A DNA stretch of 64,000 nt, taken from the NCBI GenBank assembly GCA_025766275.1, contig JAFKAC010000056.1:186001-250000 (forward strand), written 5' to 3'. Origin of the DNA: Lactarius indigo (taxonomy: Eukaryota > Basidiomycota > Agaricomycetes > Russulales > Russulaceae). The first letter of the stretch is position 1. The number at the start of each line of letters is the position of its first letter. Below the pieces are notes generated by a model that saw only the letters and a program-made list of their open reading frames with translations, was not told where the DNA came from and did no database searches. The position numbers were made by a program, and so were the translations under genes. This document shows positions 8,887-19,130 of this stretch, piece by piece.

Positions 8887-9395
8887 TGTTACGCTCCACC
8901 AGCGTTAGTCCGACTTGGACTCGTGAAAGGCGTAATCGACTTAGCAAAAGTCAGGCGAATGGGGAACACGTGTCAACCCAACGCAAGCTGAACAGGGGCT
9001 CGCTGGCACACACTGCAGCAAAAAGGGGAAGAAAGAGTATCCTTGGTAGATACAAGTGGAAGCACGCTTAGTCTAGAGACTAAGGCAGACAAGAGGCGAA
9101 TCGGGTGGTGGATTGAAGAAGACCAAGATGGGGACTCTTGGTCTTCTGAGTCGACTACTTATACAAATACGCGCGGGCTTTAAAGCGCCGCTGGAATAGT
9201 AAGTATCAAATAGCGTAACTAGCTCGAACCCTAGTACAGCTATCCTAGGAATGAGTCATACATGAGTCACAATCACATGCGAACTACTATGCTGACTGAT
9301 ACAATGTAAGAGTCCATGACTAATAGCAACACCGGACCGTAGTCATAACCGGTCGTGAGTCGTATGTAATGAGTCCTCGAGTCCGTATCGTAACA
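8887..9395 (-). repeat. 5' LTR of element 2 (509 bp)
   Basis: Bounded by a perfect 7-bp inverted terminus TGTTACG / CGTAACA. It aligns along its whole length with the solo LTR at 11029-11534, with scattered substitutions and small indels. It contains TATAAG (9163 down to 9158) and an inverted repeat AAGACCAAGA / TCTTGGTCTT (9119-9145) that straddles the inferred transcription start. Confidence 0.93.
9119..9163 (-). promoter_or_regulatory. Element 2 core promoter and self-primer
   Basis: Minus-strand TATAAG starts at 9163. The sequence ATCTTGGTCTT starts 34 nt downstream at 9129 and is the exact reverse complement of the 11 nt at 8874-8884 next to the LTR. The 34-nt spacing is identical to that in element 1 although the two LTR sequences are otherwise different. 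Confidence 0.7.
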
Positions 9396-12339
9396 ATCGC
9401 CAGGGCTCTCTTCGGATGCTATTGCCGCACTGACTGTTGCCGAACTTTGTTACAACCCCCACTACCTCAAATTACGCGAAAAGTTCAACCAGGTGTGCCA
9501 GGCCCTTGCCATGAAAACCGTAGATCGGGAATTGGCAGAGCCCCCTGCCGATACCCTCTTCCTGGACGGTTGCCAAGGTACGTATCTCGTTCTCAAATTT
9601 TGGTTTTTACTAAATAACCCAACCTCACAGCACCTCCTCTACGCACCAAAGGGTCTCGTGCATCGTCTTTGGGGCCGCGCTCCGAGTCTCACGCATCATC
9701 TGTGGGACCAAGCGATTCAGTGTCTCAACAGATGAAGTTCGATCCTACATACGACAAGGCTATCGAAACTCTTCTCGGAACCGTGGAGCTGCTGCCCACA
9801 CGGCCACAATTCCTTCCGAGAGAGGTCCTGTGGTACTACGACGACTGCGCAACTGACAAGTCATATGGCGATATCGTCACCAAGTCTAACATGTATCGAC
9901 CGAAGATGAACCTTGCCATTCGCCGCCTGGATGGCTCGAAGGTCTCGGCTCAAGGGTTTTCAAACATCCAACATTCCACAGCCATTGTCGTTCAAAAACT
10001 CATCAATCTCATTGACTCAGACCCCCGCATGGCCGCGCGCGCTGGCAATCCAAAGTCGCGGACCAGGTCGTTCATCAAGAACTTGTTCAAGCCCGAATAT
10101 GATCGCACCGTACTCGAGATCAAAGCAGAGCAAAGGCTGCTCCGCTTGTGCTACGCTCATTGGAAAGCTGATGTTTTGATTGGTCAGGTGTTCACGTGGC
10201 GAAACGAGGCTGAAGGCAAGGCAGCGTCAAACCGCGCCCGTGCTGCTTCTTCATTCCCTCCTGATGCTACCTCGGAACCACCCACTGCACCAATTCCGCA
10301 AGTTTGGAATGTGGCACCCGTGAATGTAGCAAAGCGTGCCCTCGAGTTGAGCCCTGGTCCCAAATCCCCTTTGGCGTCGCAGGTTCAAAAGCGCAGCAAG
10401 GATGGCATCGTACCTTCTGTCCAGAAGACCGTGGGCCCTTCAGTGCCCACGAATCGTAAGTACGCTATCCGGCGAAGCTTGAATACTAACTCGCACTTGT
10501 ACACAGAGCCCCAACACACACGCAAGCTTGTTCCTACATTCCTCAATCGCACTGAGGTGACTAATGGAGAGCCCACGTCAACGAATCTCCGCCCTGTCTT
10601 TGTTGATCCATCTGGTGCGTCCCCACTACTTTTACGACTTACGCCGTTCTGACTCAAGGTCAAATTCGCAGCCGATAACCTTATCGGTGAGTCGAAATTC
10701 TTCATGCACACACTACTACTGACTGTCCTTATAGTGGTCCTCACCTCCGACTTCCCATCCTTGACAAACGCCATCGCCCTCATTCGCTCCATGAATGCGC
10801 AGATGTCGTTCAAGCAAGGAAAAGCTTCCGACAACGTCACGACGCTGCTCGAGTGAGTACAATTTGCAGACCCAGGTTCACCGGATATCGACAAGGACAA
10901 TATGTGTCTGAGTTGGGGCCATGACCTGTTCACGGCGGGTGGTGTCAGCCCATCGTCCTCACTCACCACCTGGGAGAATGTCGGCAGCGTTGCCACCGCT
11001 TTCAAGTTAGTGGCAGCCGCTCTCAAGATGTTACGCTCCACCGGCGTTAGTCCGACTTGGACTTCGTAAGGGCGTAATCGACTTAGCGAAGATAGGTGAA
11101 TGGGGATCTCGTATCAACCCAACGCAGGCTGAACAGGGGCACACTGGCACACGCTGCAGCGGAAGTGGTAGAGTACTATCCCTTGGTGGATAGAAGTGGA
11201 AGTACACCTGGCCCGAAGGCAAAGACAAGAGAAGACGAGTCAAAAGGTGGATTGAAGAAGACCAAGATGGGGACTCTTGGTCTTCCGAGTCGACTACTTA
11301 TACAGATACTCGCAGGCTTTAAAGCGCCGCTAGAACAGTAGGTAACCAATAGCGTAACTAGCTCGAACCCTAGTACAGCTATCCTAGGAATGAGTCATAC
11401 ACAAGTCACAATCACATGTGAACTACTATGCTGACTGATGCGATGTAAGAGTCCATGACTAATACTGATACTGGACCGTAGTCATAACCGGTCATGAGTC
11501 GTGTGTAATGAGTCACCAAGTCCGTATCGTAACACAAGACATGTCAGGAAGCGCAGCTGATGTGCACGAATGTCGGAACGCCGAAGACAAGTGGCTTCAT
11601 TAGCGACGTTTACCTTGAAAAAATCCTCGAATGTCTACAGAATTGTTGGGTCGGTGCTGGTGGGGTACGTATTCGACTACTCCAAGTTTACTATTCGCTT
11701 TATTCTTTCTAGGCTATAACTCCTTATCATGTTCCGGTCCTTCCCACTATACCACCTACCCCTTCCTATCGCAATGTCGCAATGTCGCCCCCAAAGTGTG
11801 CACTTCTACTCAAAATCAAGTGGCCAACGCCCATCGCAAATGCCATCGCTCCAATCAGTACCCCCGAGACTTCCACGGAAGACAACTCTACCAGTGCCCA
11901 GCAGCCTGCCGCCGGCACAGAACCCACGCAAGGGGCTTCAGTTCCATTAGACAAGGTACGTTGGGTTTAATTATGACCCCCAAGTTGCTCACCCACAGCC
12001 TGTAGGGTACTCGCACAGATGCCGCATCATTGAGGCTTCTTCAAGTCTCGGAGCTACTTAATTTGATCAGCGACAACAAGCTCGGTGTACCGAAGTCGAG
12101 GTGCAAGGACAGTATGTCGTATATATTCGTTCTGGCATTGGAAAGTAATGCTGACAATGGCACAGAACTCATTGCGACCATTGTCAATTCCCCGGAGTTT
12201 GTGTGGGTCTCTAAATCGGCCATCCAGGAAATCATCAAGAATGTGAGTTTCTCGCACTTCATACTTCCCCATGCTAACCCTTTGTCGTCAGCGCAAAGTG
12301 AGCAAAGGGTCAAAACGGCAGCTTGCCGCATCACCTTAG
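9396..12339 (+). pseudogene. Host gene of unknown function with C-terminal SAP-like segment, broken by two LTR insertions and a TGA
   Basis: Exons as read: to 9577, 9631-10455, 10507-10614, 10672-10686, 10735-11028 joined to 11540-11664, 11713-11955, 12006-12111, 12166-12242 and 12292-12339 (TAG). Introns are canonical; the 10456-10506 intron has a TACTAAC branch site. The frame is open right up to the LTR of element 2 at 9395, so the 5' part lies beyond element 2, outside the window. A solo LTR splits one exon, and removing it with one copy of the CAAGA duplication restores the frame (VAAALK then TCQEAQL). An in-frame TGA at 10854-10856 follows TTLLE. The last exons read LQVSELLNLISDNKLGVPKS and then KDKLIATI, which resembles a SAP DNA-binding helix pair. 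The rest is unrecognised, with a Pro/Ser-rich middle. Confidence 0.75.
11029..11534 (-). repeat. Solo LTR of the element-2 family (506 bp) with 5-bp target duplication
   Basis: Starts TGTTACG, ends CGTAACA, and is flanked on both sides by CAAGA (11024-11028 and 11535-11539). It carries the same TATA box and inverted repeat (AAGACCAAGAT at 11258-11268) as the LTR of element 2. No internal element sequence is present, so it is the product of LTR-LTR recombination. Orientation is given by the TATA box. Confidence 0.95.
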
Positions 12340-13080
12340 TGCATGCACCACTGCACGCACGAGGCTCTGACTGCTTTGATACGCTCGTCAAAATACGAAG
12401 TGGAGTTTTTTTTTTTAATTTTCTGAATCGTCCAATGTATATACGATGACTAGTATACCACCCTCCTGATCCCAGCATGACTACCGACGAATATATTTGA
12501 CTGCAGAGTGCACAAAAAGGATGCGTGATGACTAGGATCTGATGAAGGTGTGACAAAATTTGACTGGGAAATTGTCCCCAAATGACTTGAAGTGACTAAA
12601 TTGGACTTGAGACGACCAACGAAATGGTAAATATCGACTAAAACGGACTGGATAGGACTTGGGATGACAATTGAAATAGCATATCTTGACTAAAATGTAC
12701 TCGGGACGACCAATAAAACTGCAAGTTTTGACTAGATCGGACTTTGGGATGACCATCAAACTGGCATATATTGACCAGATCAGACCTGAGTTGACTAACT
12801 AAATAGCAAGATTGTTGTCCCAAAATGACTTGGGACGACTTGGATCGGTCATGGGCTGACTTATTTTGACCTCGGCTAGCTCAGACAAGCTGACGCTCAC
12901 GGACCTAGGACCTGACTATTTTGAGTCAATTATTGGTCAATCCATCACGGAATTTTTGCAGATTAACCGATTTAGGTCATTTTGACTCCCGATGACCGTT
13001 TCTGACTACCAGGTGACCCGGGCCGACTTTTTCTTTTTTACTGAGCGTTATACACTATGTCAATTTCGACTGTAGTAGAC
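12340..13080. other. Intergenic, no gene seen
   Basis: Contains a T-rich run near 12405, the tandem repeat described separately, and continued GACT-rich sequence to about 13035. No coding signal. Confidence 0.5.
12591..12825 (+). repeat. Degenerate tandem repeat, about 42-52 bp units, five units
   Basis: Successive units begin GACTAAA or GACTAGA, follow with CGGACT..GGGATGACCA and end with an A/T-rich GGCATAT-like segment. Units start near 12591, 12633, 12685, 12727 and 12770. They diverge by substitutions and small insertions. Open frames on the minus strand through it are repetitive and not credible genes. Confidence 0.65.
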
Positions 13081-13089
13081 AATATGTCA

Positions 13090-14790
13090 CCCTCAAGGCT
13101 CACGGTCATGATACCACATTTCACCAGGGCTCACACCACCATGACTCAATATCGGCTCGGTATTCAATCCACCGTATTACTGTCATACGGTTACACATGT
13201 GTTATATATTGTCATCTAGAGTTCAACTTTATTCATTTATCTTCGACCAGCGACCACCCTGAGGCTATTCCAACCGACAATGACAGGGTGGCCTCGCACT
13301 GGACCTTACCAGGCCTTACCTTTCTATCAACCTTTATCTCAGCGATCGCGCAACGCCCTTTCTAATTTCAATGCGACTAGAAATGGTGTCCAAGTCAGAT
13401 GCAGGCTACTCTGCCCCCCTTCGCCGCGCCTCGGAAGACCGACCAAGAGTTGACTCATGGAGTATCACCTTCAGAAGCAACTAAGCGACATGCAGAATGA
13501 CCACCTAGCGCGATATACACTACGCACGACAGCGTAAGCACACAAACACCAAGGACCAAGGGGTGGACCTGTCGCAGCATCGGAGATAAGAGGGGGCACG
13601 TATTGACTAGGACTCTACCACTAGCACTAGAAGTTAGTGACTTCGAGGTAAGACCTGTATCTGCCGAGAGGAAGGAAACCTAGCCTGCACAGATGACTAT
13701 GGCCGCGGGCCTTGGCGCCCAAGTTCATGGCGAGAGTACCATCAACGCACGTACCTCAGAAGCCCACATAGTGTACGACCACAATTTCAGGGCCTTTCTA
13801 GAGTGTTTTGAACTTGTGCGCAAACATGCACAGGTGTTGCAATGTGATCACAACGGCAGCGTACTACATGCAGACTGTGCCAGAGCATTGACTCGATGGC
13901 GAGCGAACCATGAATGTGCAGGCTTTCACGTTCCGCCAATACATTTCTCGCGCCATAGACCGCTTTCACGAGTACAGAAACGAGGTGCGTCGCAACGCCA
14001 ATTCAAGTCTACTGGGGGCAGTGCCCAACTCGCAATCGGCGCCGCAAAAACTTAAGCGCTAGCGATCATATCACTGAGGTGCAGATGCTGCTGGGCTAGT
14101 AGAAGAACCAAAGGCAGTGTACCTTCGTAAAAGCCTCCGTGAACGACTGCTGTAGCACGAACCCTGCAACAATGCACGCGCCGTGTCAGGAGGACAGGTG
14201 CCAATCAAGTCAACCCCGAAAGTACTAGTGAGTATACTGGCGACCAGAGTTTTTTTTTTTTTTGATATTTATATAATCACAGACAGAATTAAGCTACGAT
14301 TCTATTTGTCCTCATCGCCTCTTCGTTCTGCGTGTGTCTCTTCTTTACTTTCGGATCCTTCCCCTTGCTCCTGCATTTAAATCAAGTCGTGGTGAGGATG
14401 TTCAGACTAGGACGCATCCTGAAGGTGCAGACGAGGTACTGCCATATCTTTGGTATCAGACCCTGCCAGCCTATCCCGACCGACGCCGTTTCCTCGTACC
14501 CCTCTCAGCCAACCCCGCCGTCGCCGGCGAGCGTCGTCGAGGCGACGCACTAGTAGGCCTATCAGTGGACCCAGAGTCTGCCTGGGTGCATCTAGTACTA
14601 GCAAGACAAAGCGTCAGGTAGAGATATTCGCACCATGCGCACATGCGCGCGTCATTGTGACGACGTCTTACCTGCATCTCCACTTCCACCATCTTACAAG
14701 CTAGCTCTTCGCCGTTTGCGCCCGCTATTAGGCTTGCGGGGGGTAGTTGCCGATGCAGTAGGCCCGGCCACGAGGTTGTCTCGGCGCTCA
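13090..14790. repeat. Duplicated block, left copy
   Basis: Resembles 15245-17000 in the same order. Shared landmarks include CTCACGGTCATG / CCCACGGTCATG with CACCAGGGCTC (13097 and 15247), AGTTCATGGCGAGAGTACCA versus AGTTCATAGCGGCGGTACCA (13722 and 15982), and ACTGGGGGCAGTG (14011 and 16280). It then contains the 3' end of an RNase III-like gene. Similarity was judged by eye and is patchy between 13370 and 13690. Confidence 0.7.
14471..14790 (-). pseudogene. RNase III-like paralogue A, 3'-terminal fragment
   Basis: Matches the last two exons of the intact paralogue at 16686-17808: the basic stretch GRKRRRASL, then an intron, then a tail ending TRKRRRSG and a TAG. The equivalent of the intact gene's ASLK codon is TAA here, and the last exon has a short insertion (AGGCAG). 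Similarity stops abruptly near 14790, so the catalytic-domain exons are missing. It is a duplication remnant. Confidence 0.7.
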
Positions 14791-14799
14791 GTCTTCTTT

Positions 14800-15940
14800 T
14801 GCCTTGCCTTTGTGTGCACCATCTGATTTCAGAACGACACGTCCATATATATACGAAGTAGCAGCTGTGCATATGGAATCGCGTTACCTAAGTCGCTACA
14901 CTACCACATCCCATCAAACGTTTGTTCGCTTTGCGCCGCACCAAAGCCTATTATATATATCTCTTATCACAAATGGATTGCCCAGCTTGCTCCTGCTCTT
15001 CGTCCTCACCTGCTACTTCCCACGCACATGAACGATTCGCTACCTCGGACTCGGGTTGCAGTAATACAGTCCAGTACTACTAGTAGTGGCCAAGGCACAG
15101 CAATGCCGGTTACGTGGTGCTCCCAGAAACGTCGGCCGCTTCGAGAGGTATAGTCGGTACTAGTGGACAGCGAAGCGAGTGCTAGTACCGTAGTCTGTAG
15201 ATGACCATCATGAGTTTCATCTTGCTAGATGGCAACACAAACTGAAGCCCACGGTCATGGTCCCACAGTTCCGCCTGTTCAGAGTCACCAGGGCTCGCAC
15301 CACCGCGACTCTGGCATCTATGCGCCGCGCTGCTTCTTGCACCGCTTGGCTTGTTTCCAGAACTTTCGAGCGCGGAGACCGAGGAGTCTGCTCTGACCTC
15401 GCTAGAAGCCTAGGACATTGCCTCGCGAATTGAGATAGTTGAAGTACTTACTACAGCGGTTCGACAGGACGTGGCAGGGCTGCCTACTCGATCTCATCTA
15501 TCATGCTACCGGGTTTCATTGCATGTTCCCATTGTCCCAAGCATCGCATATCGTGACGTGCCACTGACGTCCTTCTTACTGTTCCCCTTTCGGCTCCCTC
15601 TTAAACATCTTCTTCACCGCCTCAAACACAATCACCTCGTCTAATCTCTGTCCAGGGTCCGATCTCCTCCCGTCTATCTTCCTCCGGCTCGTATCGCATC
15701 CGCCGCCTGTCACGGAGATGAACATTATATAAGCCTCGCGCCAGGGGAACCCCGGGCTCGATTCGGCGCGTTCCCCACGGACCATGGTGCTGTGCATTCC
15801 CTCCGCGCCACGCCTATGTCACGGAACCGCGTCGCGTTGCTCGTCTTATTACATACGCTCGCTTTCTCCGCCAAAGTAAGCAGCGCTGACGGCGAAGCGT
15901 CGTAGGGCACCAACCTTCGTAACTATACTTGGCGTTTCGT
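14800..15940. other. Intergenic between duplicated blocks
   Basis: No supported gene. The part from about 15245 belongs to the right duplicated block. Short open frames lack splice context and resemble nothing recognised. Confidence 0.4.
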
Positions 15941-17000
15941 ACACGCTAGGAAACCTAGCCAGCAAAGACGACTTTCCCGCCGAAGTTCATAGCGGCGGTA
16001 CCATAAACGCGCGTACCTCAGAAGCCCGCACGGTGTACGACTGCAACCACAGGGCCTCGCTAGAGCATTTGGAACCTGTGCACAAAAGTGTGTACAGGTG
16101 TGTGACCACAGCGACATTGTACTCCATGCAGACCGTGCCAGAGTATTGACACGATAGCGACCGAACCATGGATGTGCAGGTTTCCACGTTTCTTCAATTC
16201 ATTTGCGAATATTTCTCGCGCTATGGACCATATTTACAAGTTCCGCAGCGATGTGCGTCTCGCGATGCCAATTCAAGTATACTGGGGGCAGTGTCCAACT
16301 GGGCGGCGCCGCAAGAACTTAAGCGCCAGCGATCATACCACGAGGACGCAGGTGCTGCTAGCAGAAGAACCGAAGGCAGTGCGCGTTCGTAAAAGCCCCC
16401 GTGAACAACTAGTACGATCCTGAAACAATACACGCAGTGTCAGGAGGGTGGTGCCAGTCAAGTCAACCCTGAAAGCAAGCATAGCAGCGAATGGGTTCCT
16501 TATTCATATGATTACAGACTGAACTAAACTACAATTCTTTTATTCTCCATCGCCTTTCCATTCTTCGTGTGTCTCTTCGCTACTTTCGAGTCCTTCCCTT
16601 CGCTCCTCCTGCGTTTAGACCCGGTCACTAAGACGGAACTTGAAGCATCTGCACTGTAATATCTTGACATCGCACCCCTTCCACCCTATCTCGACCGACG
16701 CCGCTTCTTCTTGCCCCTCTCGGTCAACCCTGCAGTCTCCGGTGAGCGTCGTCGAGGCGATACACTAGCGGGCCTATCAGTGGACCCAGAGTCGGGTGCA
16801 TCTAGTAGTAGCAAGACAAAGTGTCAGGTCGAAATATCCGCACCATGCGTATATAGGGGTATCATTATGACAATGTCTTACCTGCTTCTCCACCATCTTT
16901 CAGGCTAGCTCTTCGCCGTTTGCGCCCATTGTTAGGGGTGCGAGACGTAGTTTCTGGTGAAGCAGGCCCGGCCACGAGGTGGTCCCGGCGCTCATCCTGG
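15245..17000. repeat. Duplicated block, right copy
   Basis: Counterpart of 13090-14790 (landmarks given there). The copy distance is about 2.2 kb. It continues without a break into the complete RNase III-like gene, whereas the left copy stops inside the gene, so the right copy is probably closer to the source. Confidence 0.7.
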
Positions 17001-17808
17001 TACGCAACGTCTAAGAGGGGTCCAAAGAGCGGATCGAGCCATTGCTTGACAACATCCATGCCCTGTTCCCTGAATAGCCCACCTACGTATGCCTGTACTA
17101 GTCTTCAGAAGATCCTCACATGGTATCGAGAACCTCGAGAAGGCAGGTACCTTGAACACATCCACTTTGGATAGGACGAGAGGTTAAGGATCATGTAAGG
17201 GGCAATGATATGCACAGTGGCCATACCTTGCACGCTCTGAGAAGCTTTGAGATTGGGAGCTTGGATTCTTAGACTCTCATGAAGACCATACTGCACGGCA
17301 CTTGGAACACAGACACGTTAGTACTGCTTAACTGGCAAAAAGGGAAAACACATACATTGCCGCGAGGGCGTCACCACACTTGATGCGATCTCGCAATTTC
17401 TGGCTCGTCAGTGGTGAGAACATAGAGACAATGGAAAGGATGATGTGGCGACGGACGGAGGTGGGACCAACACGCAAACGGGGATAGTGGCCTTGGATGA
17501 GATCCGTAACAGCCAGGCTAACTACCTGGTCCCCGATGTGTGCCAATCTCACAGGTAATTCAATCGATGGGATTGATGAAAGAAGCGGAACGGCAAACAC
17601 ACTCTTCATTATCGCGGCTTGGATTATCTCGAGGCGCTTCGAACTCACCCCGGCGCCTCGCGGTTAGACTACTGTGGGTGAATATTCGCTCCTGAATTTG
17701 TACTGACTGTATTTTCGGAAGGAGCGGTAGTGTGTTAGTTACAACAACTGGGTGGATGGAGGAGGAAGAAGGGGTAGGGGAGTGCTCTGCCGTGGATAGT
17801 GGTGGCAT
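16686..17808 (-). CDS. RNase III-fold protein, catalytic residues lost (paralogue B, intact frame)
   Basis: Six exons on the minus strand: 17808-17603, 17547-17356, 17300-17227, 17164-17151 (14 nt), 17092-16882 and 16801-16686. The frame is open throughout with canonical splice sites; the 17301-17355 intron has a TACTAAC box. Start taken at ATG 17808 by analogy with the paralogues; an in-frame ATG at 17853 is possible. RNase III hallmarks are the IFTHSSL motif, then NEELAHIGDQV, then VFKAYVGGLF. In active RNase III these read NExLExxGD and FEA(Y/F)IGALY. Here the second Glu of the signature is Ala and the late Glu is Lys, so cleavage is unlikely. The C-terminal tail ends GKKKRRRSR, a likely nuclear signal. 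Role unknown; RNA binding is plausible. Confidence 0.75.
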
Positions 17809-17854
17809 TGGAAAAGTGGTGAGTAAGGGAGGGGCGGCGCAATAAAGGGACACG

Positions 17855-19130
17855 GAATAAAGGACACACTCTTGCGTCCAGAGCTTCTGGAAAACGCCCG
17901 ACCAGGGTTAGATCCACTTACTAATAAATAGCTACCGACCATCATATATCTTCGACAGCAGTAAGGCCCATTTTCACCTATCTAAGGCATAGTCACACCG
18001 TCGATTAATTGACAGCATGGAAGAGGGTGCCAAAATGACTTACAGGTCACCGGTACTATAGTATAAGTTGTTAGACATATTGTCCCGAGGATCTTAAGAG
18101 GGCCGGCTAACAGCCAGTGATCTAAGTGCCTGCAGGTATAATGAATCTCGGATCTACGACTTCATGGTTTCTGCATTGCTTCACGTTTTCATCAGGCCGC
18201 CAGTGCGGACATACAATTACACGCTCTGAGTTCCTCCTTCAGGTTTTTGGCCCACGTTTACCCAGCCGCTGTTTTGGGGAGGCGATCCTGTTACTGTATT
18301 GGCCTACACGCTTTCACGTGAGATCCCAACTGAATAACCGAATCAGTCATTATTATAACACCTCGTCCGGTACTTAGTCCGGTACGCTTCCGCATACAGC
18401 ATAATGATGTGGGCCCATATTCCGAAAGGAGCCTAGGACGAGAGAACTTAGCGAGCAGTGATTCGAACCGTCCGGCCTTTAGTATTGACAGGTGTTCGCA
18501 GCGTCTTCAGAAGGTTGACTTCTATCGATCAACAACGAACGATATTGTGGAATCGTGCGTAAGTTACTTGACGTACTCCAAGTTTTGACATCTTCCATGT
18601 CCAGGCTCCATACCTGACACCGACGACTCGGACGCACTATTCTTGTAGTAACTTCAAAATAGTACAGTCATGGGTACGCACGTTCAGGACCGATCCAGCT
18701 TTACAAGAGGACTTTGTAGAACGTCACTCTGAGATTGACACAACGGGACGAAGTAGTGCTATAGCACTGACAAGAACACGTCACTGGCAGAACTAGTGGG
18801 CGGTAAAGGAGTTGATACACTTACGAGTACCGGACCGGACTTCCCGTCAACATCAAGGAAACGTCAAAAAAGAACGACGTCGATCGACCGGACTACTTTA
18901 TGACAGGTTATATTAAGTGATGTTATGGGTACGTTGGGGTATAACTTAGAAGGAAGTTATTGGTTATTCCATTTCCCAAGGCCTAGACCCGTTTGTTACT
19001 GTGGCATAGGATGAACTCAGGGTGAGGTGGCGGGTGGCGCTTCCAGAGGACCACGGTTATGGGCGGATCGCTCATTGGCAGCAAATCGAACCGCCACCCG
19101 GCTCAACCCAATTCGAGTTTAAATTCGAAA
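17855..19130. repeat. Upstream flank of paralogue B, duplicated upstream of paralogue C
   Basis: Corresponds to about 24120-25300. Landmarks: CAGGTCACCGGTACT versus CAAGTCACCGGTATT (18043 and 24262), TTCCGAAAGGAGCCTAGGA versus TTCCGAAAGGAGCTTAGGA (18420 and 24608), and CGGCTCAACCCAATTCGAGT versus TGGCTCAACCCAATTCGAGT (19099 and 25263). It contains the gene promoter, but I cannot point to a TATA box. No other gene is seen. Confidence 0.7.

Larger units (their letters stand above)
5146..9395 (-). mobile_element. Ty3/gypsy retrotransposon (element 2), 5' half, interrupted by element 1
   Basis: Minus-strand element: 5' LTR 8887-9395, primer site 8874-8884, gag 8839-6896, pol from 6914 leftward. 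Pol is cut in early RNase H by the LTR of element 1 at 5145/5146; integrase and the 3' LTR must lie beyond the left edge. Its 5' end is embedded in exon sequence of a host gene, whose reading frame resumes directly at 9396. A solo LTR of the same family is 1.6 kb away (11029-11534). This copy cannot be autonomous because of the insertion and a nonsense codon in gag. Confidence 0.9.

Noticed and set aside
10854..10876. 17-22 nt intron to remove the TGA of the host gene
   Set aside because: The reading frame on both sides of the TGA is the same without any intron, so a simple nonsense change is the easier explanation.
18470..18490. Possible tRNA T-arm or SINE B-box (GGTTCGAATCAC on the minus strand)
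   Set aside because: Flanking stems do not pair, and the duplicated copy near 24650 does not keep the motif.
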